Below are positions 9,401-16,530 of a stretch of 64,000 nucleotides of DNA, piece by piece (within the stretch, counting starts at the first letter, position 1; each line of letters begins with the position of its first letter). The DNA is from Flavobacterium urumqiense (GTDB lineage: Bacteria; Bacteroidota; Bacteroidia; Flavobacteriales; Flavobacteriaceae): NCBI RefSeq assembly GCF_900108015.1, contig NZ_FNVP01000003.1, positions 192,162-256,161 on the forward strand, written 5' to 3'. A program made the position numbers and the translations under genes. The notes under the pieces were generated by a model. The model was not told the origin of the DNA. It saw nothing but the letters and a program-made list of their open reading frames with translations, and made no database searches.

Positions 9401-10238
9401 AGCTTTAAAAGACATTACCATATTGCAAGAAGAGCTCGATCGAAAAGCACTAGAGCAATTGGAGCAAATGTTTAGGGAACAAGGCAAAGGAACTGTTACA
9501 TTGCCTATCAAGAAAGACGTAGTGATCAGCCAATTTATTAGTTATGGCATTGGTGTTTTTATGGGGCGTTACCGTCTGGACAAACCTGGTTTACACATCG
9601 CCCATCCTAATCCTACGGAGGAAGAGTTAGTGCCTCACGAAGCGTTATTGTTAGGTATTAATCATTCTGTTGCTATTGATGAAGATGCCATCATACCGCT
9701 TATGGGAAATGAATGTGCTTTTCCGGATGATGCCTTGGTTCGCATTAAAAATCTGGTGCACGACATTTGGGGAGAAGAAACCTTAACCGAAAATTTGAAC
9801 TTCATCAACGAATGTTTGACGATAGATTTAGATAAATATATCACAGAGGAATTCTGGAAAGATCATACCAGCCGCTACAAAAAGAAGCCCATTTATTGGT
9901 TGTTTAGTTCCAATCCTAAGAAACCACAAACAGCAGCGTTTAACGTACTGGTGTATATGCACCGTATGGACAAATATACCGTGCAGAATATCCAAAGAAA
10001 GTACCTACATCCGCATCAGGAATGGATAAAAAGTGAAAGAGACAAGCTAATTGAAAATGAAAGTAACTTATCCAAAAACGAACTCAAACGCCTGGAAAAA
10101 CTACGCAACTGGGAACTGGAATGCCAGGATTACAATGAAATTTTAAAAACACTGACATTACAAGAAATAGCTTTTGATCTTGATGATGGTGTTACCGTTA
10201 ATTATGAAAAGTTTGATGGAGCAGTTGCAAATATTTAA
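6435..10238 (+). CDS. pglX: BREX adenine-specific DNA methyltransferase PglX
   Basis: This 1,267-residue protein is the site-specific N6-adenine methyltransferase of BREX, which marks self DNA on one strand of a non-palindromic site. The SAM-binding motif I reads DPAVGSGHILVTGFELLF (about residues 308-325), followed by FGLDIDDRAMQLARFA. The catalytic motif NPPY is at about residue 569 (VANPPYMGKRSM). Between them lies an insertion of roughly 170 residues with DEDD-rich and Thr-rich stretches. The C-terminal half should hold target recognition. Its sequence specificity cannot be read from the protein. It ends the first core block, and a four-gene cargo separates it from pglZ. Confidence 0.96.
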   Translation: MNTNNIKSFAKQARLLLMEGVKQRLLYWGFDSNGNSNENLETTTGGYIFRGQIFNDESVPPKWIKLKNRLTDKQAVQDTIEEAAYTWFNRLMAIKILEKRGYMQPALEYVPDLKTPVLVQNAKRGQHQLKQQKYIDLLQQYLLDDQEEQALGLLLTRLCNNNILLRDVFGHIDDYTEILLPNNLLQRNGIIDLLNSDAILDEDYKEVELIGWLYQFYISDKKDEVFKGFKANKKARPEDIPAATQIFTPKWIVKYMVENTVGKIYLDFDTTSSLKSEMKYLVVNETDSKNEVDNTVQLQSLEELTLIDPAVGSGHILVTGFELLFKMYREQGYTAKNAVTSILKDNLFGLDIDDRAMQLARFAVLLKAAEFYPEILNANDSNPLLLPHIYSFPENTIDYFFASEAISVSRLKEYLGYKIAEDVIEKYKIDYEDDDIGEIVTIDKKDTIVEKQTTITTKTIETLEQNEITSVLVNTYKPISEFLGTTDSEIVVEVARNLSLLRQGKNIGATLKLKLKSETFVLVEKRFQNWSTKSQQGTLDFLQSDLWNNLKPFIDILLVLSKKYTSVVANPPYMGKRSMNDNLKDYLNDNYPDSKIDLMTVFMEVCPNLANENGLVGMINLPSWMYISSFESLRNNLLASCNFESLLENGRGVFGSDFGSVAFILSKNKNNIGIYKRLFDPYDKGKVENVEIKEKRFFETTENFKFDKTNFYKIPGSPIAYWVSETIIDIFKEKKLDDYATLFQGIITGDNKKFLRSWYEMSIKKLGLKYLDFKETDLKKQYWVPYNKGGDSRKWYGNQEFVVNFHKSGRDFTRGKHQFSEFFFKPCFSWTYLSISSLDTRYFPEGFIWDVSGSSAFPHDNEDIFYFVPLIASKVGYLLLNIINPTINFQVENLCLLPIIYPEKLIKDRIIFITSENISISKKDWDLRETSWDFEQSPLLNGSLSLKEAYEKWQGNVTQDFFHLHENEEELNRIFIATYSLQKELTPEVALKDITILQEELDRKALEQLEQMFREQGKGTVTLPIKKDVVISQFISYGIGVFMGRYRLDKPGLHIAHPNPTEEELVPHEALLLGINHSVAIDEDAIIPLMGNECAFPDDALVRIKNLVHDIWGEETLTENLNFINECLTIDLDKYITEEFWKDHTSRYKKKPIYWLFSSNPKKPQTAAFNVLVYMHRMDKYTVQNIQRKYLHPHQEWIKSERDKLIENESNLSKNELKRLEKLRNWELECQDYNEILKTLTLQEIAFDLDDGVTVNYEKFDGAVANI

Positions 10239-10332
10239 TCCGATTAACGTCAGATCGAGTTTATTTGTGAAGTAAAATGGAACAAAAAAGTATAGAGGAC
10301 ACTTTTAAAATTAAAAATATATAAAAATATAC

Positions 10333-12027
10333 ATGGAAGCAAAAACAACAATTGCAGAAATATTAAACGGAACAAATAAAATAATCGTTCCTAGTTACCA
10401 AAGAGCCTATGCGTGGGAAATACCTAAAGAGAAAAGAAATCGTGCAACACAAATTGATGTTTTTATTCAGGATTTAGAAAATTATTTAAATAGTAATCCA
10501 ACATCACCCTATTACTTTGGACACTTCCTATTTGAGAAGAAAGGGGGGCTTTTATTTAATATCATTGATGGTCAGCAAAGGCTAACATCTATTGTTATTT
10601 TCCTTTCCGCTATATTCAAATCCCTTAGAGAGAAAAGAGAGTTAACTGAAAAAGAAGAAGTCCTATTTGAAAATACTATAAAAAGAAGAAGTACCGTTCA
10701 TTTTGAAACGGTTGATTATGATAACTTACTTTTCAAAGATTATGTAATTACCCAAGACAAAAAAGACAAGAACGGTATCGATACTGAATCTGGTAAACGA
10801 ATCGTGGCCGCTTTTGACTATTTTGTCAATTTATTAAAAGATAAAAACGAAGAATACTGCACCCGAATGTTGGCAGCAGTTACTACTGCAGTTTGTACCA
10901 CGCATGAAGTAGCAGATGAATCAGAAGCCATTCAAATGTTTATTTTTCAAAACAACAGAGGTAAAAAACCAACGAATCTGGAAATCATAAAAGCACAATT
11001 TATGTATCAGGTTCATCTCTTTGGTGACGATGAAAAAGATGCCATTATCAAGGATATTAAAGAGCGTTTTGAAAAAATATATAAATCCATTTCTTCTATT
11101 GAATACAAAATTAGTGAAGATGATGTTTTGACTTATACTTTAAAAGTACATTTCAATTCATTATGGGAAACCAATGCTGTAGCGAAAATAAATGAAGAGT
11201 TGACCAAAAACAATGGTATTGAATTTGTCAAAGAATTTACCAAAAGTTTGGCAATAAGTTTTGAACATCTAACACGCTTTTTTGGAAAAGATGAAAGAGA
11301 AAATTTTTCTATTCATTCGTTAATTACTTTGGGGGGAATAGGTGTAGCAGTTCCTTTTATTTTAAAAGCCTATAGATTTGGATTACCTAAAACTACAATT
11401 GCAGAATTGTGTCAAAATTTTGAAACCGTTGTTTTAAGAAATAGATTAATTGGTACAAGAGCTGATATTACTTCACGTCTTACTGAAGTTTACATTAATT
11501 TCACGCAAAACAACACCGATATTCACCCAATAATTGTTAGAATTAACTTTCTTAAAACGACAGATTTTAATTGGTGGAATTATTGGAATAATGTAGAATT
11601 AGAAAAAGCAATTCAAGGTGGATTAAATCACACCACAGCAAAATTCATTTTGTGGAAATACGAAAACACTTTGGAATCAGAAGGGAAATCGGGTTATTCA
11701 GCTTCACGTTATGATACCATAGAAAGTCCAGAACTTGAACACATGGCACCTTCTACAGAACCTACATTAAAACCTCATGGATTTGGAATATATGATGAAG
11801 AATTCAGAAATCAACATTTGAATTGTTTAGGGAATTACCTATTGCTTTCAAAGTCACATAATTGTAGTGTAAGTAACAATCCTTTGAAAGATAAATTAGA
11901 ATCTTACAATCATTCCTACCAACAAAGAGAAATCAAAGATTTTATAACAGAATCGGAACTTTGGGACAAAGAAGCCATTTCAAAAAGGAAAACGAAAATT
12001 ATAGAATTTGTAATGGATAATTTTTAG
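10333..12027 (+). CDS. DUF262/DUF1524 protein, BrxU/GmrSD-like type IV restriction enzyme
   Basis: The N-terminal DUF262 (ParB-like) domain shows VPSYQRAYAWE (about residues 19-29) and the nucleotide-site motif DGQQR (about 79-83). The C-terminal part looks like a DUF1524 HNH nuclease, with ELEHMAP near residue 468 and NCLGNYLLLSK followed by NNPLKDKL near 497-520. At 564 residues it is close in length to BrxU and to fused GmrSD enzymes. Those cleave phage DNA carrying modified cytosines, and BrxU is known to accompany BREX. It begins 94 bp after pglX and lies 1 bp before the GIY-YIG gene. Complementing BREX against phages with modified DNA is an inference from family and position. Confidence 0.85.
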   Translation: MEAKTTIAEILNGTNKIIVPSYQRAYAWEIPKEKRNRATQIDVFIQDLENYLNSNPTSPYYFGHFLFEKKGGLLFNIIDGQQRLTSIVIFLSAIFKSLREKRELTEKEEVLFENTIKRRSTVHFETVDYDNLLFKDYVITQDKKDKNGIDTESGKRIVAAFDYFVNLLKDKNEEYCTRMLAAVTTAVCTTHEVADESEAIQMFIFQNNRGKKPTNLEIIKAQFMYQVHLFGDDEKDAIIKDIKERFEKIYKSISSIEYKISEDDVLTYTLKVHFNSLWETNAVAKINEELTKNNGIEFVKEFTKSLAISFEHLTRFFGKDERENFSIHSLITLGGIGVAVPFILKAYRFGLPKTTIAELCQNFETVVLRNRLIGTRADITSRLTEVYINFTQNNTDIHPIIVRINFLKTTDFNWWNYWNNVELEKAIQGGLNHTTAKFILWKYENTLESEGKSGYSASRYDTIESPELEHMAPSTEPTLKPHGFGIYDEEFRNQHLNCLGNYLLLSKSHNCSVSNNPLKDKLESYNHSYQQREIKDFITESELWDKEAISKRKTKIIEFVMDNF

Positions 12028-12028
12028 A

Positions 12029-12502
12029 TTGAATTCTATGAACATAAATGACATAATGCAGATTGCCAATGGGTACCTCGAAAACAACACAGTTTTCGAG
12101 ATACCATATAATCTGTTTTTGCAACCACAAGGAAGGAACCTATATAATCATTTAGTACGTGAAAATGTATTGCCTGGAAGATTTGGTGTTTATATTTGGG
12201 AAAATTCTATTACAAATGAAGTTGTTTATATCGGAATGGCGGGTAGAGTAAAAACAAATGGGCAAATGGGATCTCATTCTTTAATAAATAGGCTAGTCGC
12301 TTCAAGAGGCAGGGTTAACGGACTTGATATACTTACGAATGATTTTGTATTTAATTATATGCAAAATAACAATGTGAATACATTGACATTTCATATTTTA
12401 TATACCACTAATCAAACACCCCCGTCCTATTTGGAATCTGTTTTATTGTATAATTTTTACACTCAAAATGGAGTTTTGCCAAAATTAAATAACGCGTTTT
12501 AA
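12029..12502 (+). CDS. GIY-YIG nuclease-fold protein
   Basis: This 157-residue protein has GVYIWEN (about residue 52) and EVVYIGMAG (about 65-73), which together form the two-strand GIY-YIG signature in GxYxW/YIG form. An Arg-rich helix (INRLVASRGR) and a Glu in SYLESVLLYNFY complete the usual catalytic set. Such proteins cut or nick DNA as single-domain nucleases. The gene starts 1 bp after the BrxU-like gene, so the two are likely translated together. It could supply a second nuclease to that enzyme, but its partner and substrate are unknown. The first 45 residues are not recognised. Confidence 0.72.
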   Translation: MNSMNINDIMQIANGYLENNTVFEIPYNLFLQPQGRNLYNHLVRENVLPGRFGVYIWENSITNEVVYIGMAGRVKTNGQMGSHSLINRLVASRGRVNGLDILTNDFVFNYMQNNNVNTLTFHILYTTNQTPPSYLESVLLYNFYTQNGVLPKLNNAF

Positions 12503-12522
12503 AACTAGAGTTACAAATAAGT

Positions 12523-13380
12523 ATGGATTTATTCAGTAGTTTAGAAGAAGAAAACAACAATCCTCGTAAAACCAAATTAGGTAATACGAGTATTGAATAT
12601 GTACAAGCATCTGGTATTTTAACTGAAGCTAAAGGCTTCATGGGGGCCTATGACTATACTTTAAACCCATATTCTGGCTGTTCTTTTGGTTGTAACTACT
12701 GTTATGCTGCATTTTTCGCAAGATCGTCAGATGATAAAGACAATTGGGGGAATTGGTTAAGAGTGAAAGAAAATGCCTTACAGCTATTAATCAAAAAAAG
12801 AAAAAAGCCTCTTGTGGACAAGACCATTTACATGAGCAGCGTGACGGATCCTTATCAACCAATAGAAAAGGATTTAGAATTGACCAGAAGCATCTTAAAA
12901 GAGCTTTTAGATTATCATAAAGTGCGGCTGGTGATTCAGACAAGAAGTCAGTTAGTAGCCCGGGATATTGATTTGTTTAAGCAGTTTGATGTAATACAAG
13001 TGAATATGACAGTAACTACTGATAGTGATGAAGTGAGAAAAGCATTTGAACCCCATTGCCCATCGAATAAAGTACGCTTAAAAGCGATAAAAGAAATTAC
13101 TGATGCTGGTATCCATACATGCATCACTATGACACCACTCTTGCCGGTTGAAAATGCATTGGATTTCACAAAGGAACTATTGGCTACCGGAGTTAAGAAA
13201 TTTATTGTTCAGCCATTCCATCCCGATAAAGGAAAATTTATTGCCAGTACTCGTGAGGTAGCATTTGAACAAATGAAGAAAATGAATTGGAATGATGAAA
13301 AATATAAGGATGTGGTAGAAGTTTTTAGAAAAGAATTACCATGGTTAGGAGAAGGAAAAAATGGCTTTGCCCCAATATAA
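12523..13380 (+). CDS. Radical SAM protein, spore-photoproduct-lyase-like family
   Basis: The [4Fe-4S] cluster motif CSFGCNYC places cysteines at residues 53, 57 and 60 (CxxxCxxC), preceded by NPYSGC as in the SplB/Rv2578c-like family. MSSVTDPYQPIE and LVIQTRSQLVARD fit the TIM-barrel core. At 285 residues it is a minimal radical SAM enzyme without an added C-terminal cluster domain. Relatives include the thymine-dimer repair enzyme SPL, but most members of this subgroup have no known reaction. It lies 20 bp after the GIY-YIG gene and 6 bp before the methyltransferase-helicase gene, so it probably works with the latter, perhaps on DNA bases or on a nucleotide. The substrate is not deducible. 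Confidence 0.85.
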   Translation: MDLFSSLEEENNNPRKTKLGNTSIEYVQASGILTEAKGFMGAYDYTLNPYSGCSFGCNYCYAAFFARSSDDKDNWGNWLRVKENALQLLIKKRKKPLVDKTIYMSSVTDPYQPIEKDLELTRSILKELLDYHKVRLVIQTRSQLVARDIDLFKQFDVIQVNMTVTTDSDEVRKAFEPHCPSNKVRLKAIKEITDAGIHTCITMTPLLPVENALDFTKELLATGVKKFIVQPFHPDKGKFIASTREVAFEQMKKMNWNDEKYKDVVEVFRKELPWLGEGKNGFAPI

Positions 13381-13386
13381 TTTTTT

Positions 13387-15888
13387 ATGAAAGAAGAATT
13401 AAAAACATGGTTATTATCTCAACAAGACAACTTAGATGTAGTAATTGCTAAAGCTTCTGTCAAATATTATAATGAGAATAAAGGACAGGCTAATTTTCGA
13501 TATGATTTAAAACAATGTCATATTGAAAGTTACAATTTAATAAGAGGAAAAGATTTATGCTATGATCGTCCTAATACTGCATTTGCATATACCTTATGGT
13601 ATCACCCCCGTCGAATTAATACTTTTCTGTCTTTCTTTTTAGATAAAGTAATCCAATATCAAGGGCAAGAGCTTGTCGTCTTCGATTTGGGTGCTGGTGC
13701 TGGTGCCATTCAATGGAGTTTAGGATTGATTTACGCAGGACTTAAAAGGTTAGGTAAAACAGCACTAAAAATCACAATTGTTAATATCGATTCCAGTCCC
13801 TTCATGCTGCACTACAATCGCGATTATTTATGGAAAGAATTTATATTAACTTATCCTGAAATTGATAGTGATTTTAAAATAGAATATGAGGTAAATTCCT
13901 GGAATAACAATCATGGTGTTTCAACGGCAAATAGCATTTTAGCAGCGAGTTATTTATTTGATGATTCTGACAATCAAGCAGAAATAAGTAAAGATTTTTT
14001 AAACTTGATAGATAATTACAAACCATCAGCCGTACTATTATTAACGTCCGAAAAAAAGGCGGTAAAATACTTTCCGATACTAAAGCAGGATTTTTTAAAG
14101 TTAAAATATACTAGTCAATTGATTCAATCTGCTCAATTACTATTTAATAAGCCGCTCACTAATATAAATTCCATTCGCTCTAAACTAGGGGATTATCTTT
14201 CGATAGAAGAATTAAAACGTAATACCTCTTGGTATGATGCCTCTAATGCTGCAATTGTATTTGAACGTCCTCAGTTAGCTATGTTTGAACAAGTTAATCC
14301 TATTAAAAACCTTGATGTTTTTAATCCACCCATTACTGTTAGAAGGGACGTAGTTTTAAATGATTATCAAAAGAAAGCAGCAGAAAATGTAGAAAGACCT
14401 ACTACAATAATTGGTCCAGCAGGATGTGGTAAGAGTATTGTAATTACCGAAAAAGTTAAAAATATAGTTGAAGAACATAATTATGATCCCAAAATTCAAA
14501 TATTAGTAACTACTTTCAATAAATCCTTAATAAAAAAGCTATCTGAATGGTTAGTCGATGTATTAGATCAAAACAGATTTACGATAACTTATGATACTGG
14601 ATTTAACGGAGCTACTTTACCATCATGTATTATAAGATTCACCGGTTCAAAAATAGCAAACATAAGATTAGTTCATTTTGATATGCTACCCAAATATATT
14701 GGTAGTGTTACCTATAGAGGAATGGTAAGTATGCCCCAACACCATACCATAATCAATGAAATTATCCAAGAAGTAAAAAAAGAGGATCATGTTACTTCTA
14801 ATATTTATGATAACATTTTAAACGCTGATTTTATTTTTGAAGAGTACCATCGAGTAATATATGGCTTACAAGTTGGTATTACTGGTAGTGAAGATACTTA
14901 TTTAAATGTGTCCAGAATCGGCAGGGGAAATAATCCATCTTTACAAAAAAATAGTGAACGCAGGAAATTAGTATTCAAATGTCTAAAAAGATATGCAACT
15001 AGAATGCATACACAAGGGATAGAGAGCTTTACAATTAGAAGGCAATACCTACTTTCAAAATTAAACAACAATCAAATTGGCTTTAAATACGATTATATTT
15101 TAGTGGATGAATTCCAAGATTGTACTGACGCTGATTTTAAAATCTTTTATTCATTAATAAAAGATCCAAATAAATTAACAATTGGAGGGGATTTGGCTCA
15201 GGCAATTCATCTTGGTTTGGCAGCACGAATTCCACGGGATCAAAATATGCTTACACGAAAAAACCATAAATTAGAGGGTTCGTATCGGTTACCTGTAAGA
15301 ATTAGCGAATGTATAAGTGGATTGGCGCAAGCGATTAACAAACATTTTAGTAACTCTGAGGGAACATCTAACATTATTCCATACAAAGGGGCACCACCTG
15401 GAGCAAGACCTATTGTTGTTTACGGAGAAAAACAAGAAGATTTAATTCCAAAATTAGAAAATATAATAGGACATTATAAAATATTTGATTTAAAAAACAC
15501 CTGTATTTTAGAACGAGATTATACTTTAAAAAATCTTTTATTGAGAAGTAATATAGATGTAGAATCGGATTCTATTTTAAGTCTAAAAGGATTAGAAAAA
15601 GAGTGTGTAATTTGGTCAACATACATTCCTTTGGAATTTGAAAAAGAAGCTTTTGAATTTGCCTACACCATTATGACACGTACCTCGGGGTTACTAATCA
15701 TAGTTTTAACAACTGAAACCCAAGCAGTTTATAAAAAAGTTCTAGGACTTTTAAATCAAGAGCGATTAATTTTTTGGGATGAAGACTCTGAAGTTAAATT
15801 TAAGTCTTTTCGTGAGGCCTATATTCCGGTAGAAATTCCTGATGAAGAAGATGATATCGGTGTTTTGGAAGACGATTTGATTTTATAA
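13387..15888 (+). CDS. Methyltransferase-like domain fused to UvrD/Rep-type SF1 helicase
   Basis: This 833-residue protein has two parts. Residues about 1-310 carry a Rossmann methyltransferase-like region: FDLGAGAGAIQWSLG at about 98-112 is SAM motif I, and ITIVNIDSSPFML is the next strand with its acidic residue. Residues about 315-833 form a superfamily 1 helicase: the Q-motif-like NDYQKKAAENV is followed by Walker A GPAGCGKS (about 342-349), DEFQD (about 574), GDLAQAIHLG, the motif IV-like GSYRLPVRI and SLKGLEKECV. I know of no common protein with this order. It starts 6 bp after the radical SAM gene. DNA unwinding coupled to base modification, repair or phage DNA processing is inferred. 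Confidence 0.8.
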   Translation: MKEELKTWLLSQQDNLDVVIAKASVKYYNENKGQANFRYDLKQCHIESYNLIRGKDLCYDRPNTAFAYTLWYHPRRINTFLSFFLDKVIQYQGQELVVFDLGAGAGAIQWSLGLIYAGLKRLGKTALKITIVNIDSSPFMLHYNRDYLWKEFILTYPEIDSDFKIEYEVNSWNNNHGVSTANSILAASYLFDDSDNQAEISKDFLNLIDNYKPSAVLLLTSEKKAVKYFPILKQDFLKLKYTSQLIQSAQLLFNKPLTNINSIRSKLGDYLSIEELKRNTSWYDASNAAIVFERPQLAMFEQVNPIKNLDVFNPPITVRRDVVLNDYQKKAAENVERPTTIIGPAGCGKSIVITEKVKNIVEEHNYDPKIQILVTTFNKSLIKKLSEWLVDVLDQNRFTITYDTGFNGATLPSCIIRFTGSKIANIRLVHFDMLPKYIGSVTYRGMVSMPQHHTIINEIIQEVKKEDHVTSNIYDNILNADFIFEEYHRVIYGLQVGITGSEDTYLNVSRIGRGNNPSLQKNSERRKLVFKCLKRYATRMHTQGIESFTIRRQYLLSKLNNNQIGFKYDYILVDEFQDCTDADFKIFYSLIKDPNKLTIGGDLAQAIHLGLAARIPRDQNMLTRKNHKLEGSYRLPVRISECISGLAQAINKHFSNSEGTSNIIPYKGAPPGARPIVVYGEKQEDLIPKLENIIGHYKIFDLKNTCILERDYTLKNLLLRSNIDVESDSILSLKGLEKECVIWSTYIPLEFEKEAFEFAYTIMTRTSGLLIIVLTTETQAVYKKVLGLLNQERLIFWDEDSEVKFKSFREAYIPVEIPDEEDDIGVLEDDLIL

Positions 15889-15944
15889 GAATTACGTGTT
15901 ATTGTATTATTACGGTACTTTAGTTTTTATATTGGAAATAAAAT

Positions 15945-15952
15945 TACATTTG
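15945..15952 (+). promoter_or_regulatory. Putative internal promoter -7 box (TACATTTG)
   Basis: The 102-bp gap between the helicase-fusion gene and the XRE gene contains TACATTTG, a perfect match to the Bacteroidota -7 consensus TAnnTTTG. It lies 38 bp before the next ATG. The matching -33 element is weak (a T-rich stretch at 924-928). A start here would let xre, pglZ and brxL be transcribed separately from the brxA-pglX block. Confidence 0.45.
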
Positions 15953-15990
15953 TATGACATATCAGTCACTAACAACAAAAAAGTTACTTT

Positions 15991-16338
15991 ATGAATGATA
16001 AACAATACACAAAGTGGATAGCTATGAGCGATATCGCTCTACTGCAAACCATCGGTGCTTTTGTAAAACATCATCGATTGTCGCAAAACAAAACGCAGGA
16101 AGAAGTTGCCGGTGCAGCAAATTTAAGCCGTTCCACACTAAGCTTACTGGAAAAAGGGGAAGCAGTTACAATTCCTACCTTGCTTCAGGTTTTACGCGTT
16201 TTAGATTTGCTTTGTATCATGGAAGTATTCAAAATACAAGAGCAAATAAGTCCAATACAATTGGCAAAACTGGACCAACAAAAAAGACAAAGGGCTAGAA
16301 ATAGCAAGAATGATACAGATAAGCAAACAGACTGGTAA
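15991..16338 (+). CDS. XRE-family HTH protein, HipB-like antitoxin/regulator
   Basis: This 115-residue protein carries a Cro/C1 HTH: IGAFVKHHRLSQNKTQEEVAG, then LSRSTLSLLEKGE and PTLLQVLRVLDLL (about residues 18-75). The tail is Lys/Arg/Gln-rich. This layout is that of HipB antitoxins, in which a DNA-binding dimer represses the operon and neutralises the kinase toxin HipA. Its stop overlaps the ATG of a degenerate hipA remnant by TAATG, which supports a former hipBA pair. With the toxin lost, it probably survives as a transcription regulator of the pglZ-brxL half of the BREX locus, or is simply residual. Confidence 0.8.
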   Translation: MNDKQYTKWIAMSDIALLQTIGAFVKHHRLSQNKTQEEVAGAANLSRSTLSLLEKGEAVTIPTLLQVLRVLDLLCIMEVFKIQEQISPIQLAKLDQQKRQRARNSKNDTDKQTDW

Positions 16339-16520
16339 TGATTTCAAATGCGTTTGTTAAAATACGGAATGAAACGGTTGTATCCCAAGACGAGTAAAAA
16401 GCCAATACCATCATCTAACAAATTGATGAAACTGTGAAAAAATGGTACAAATTCGCTGAAGCCGCCAATGTGGATGATAAAATGAAAGACGGTATTGGTA
16501 TATCAGATCTAATTATATAA
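16338..16520 (+). pseudogene. hipA toxin remnant with large internal deletion
   Basis: In one frame from the ATG that overlaps the xre stop, the sequence reads MISNAFVKIRNETV, typical of a HipA N-terminus. It hits a stop, and a second stop follows. The same frame then continues as ETVKKWYKFAEAANV to a final stop at 16518-16520, resembling the last helix of HipA. Only about 60 codons remain of a gene normally of about 300-450 codons, and the kinase core is missing. The gene is dead. pglZ starts 10 bp downstream. Confidence 0.55.
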
Positions 16521-16530
16521 GTAAAAAAGA

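Noticed and set aside
10277..10324. A 15-residue frame (MEQKSIEDTFKIKNI) just before the BrxU-like gene
   Set aside because: It looks somewhat like the start of a DUF262 protein, but it is too short to call. It may be a leftover of an earlier start or chance.
16014..16298. A 94-codon frame overlapping the second XRE gene in another frame
   Set aside because: It lies entirely inside a clear HTH gene, has a biased composition and shows no domain.
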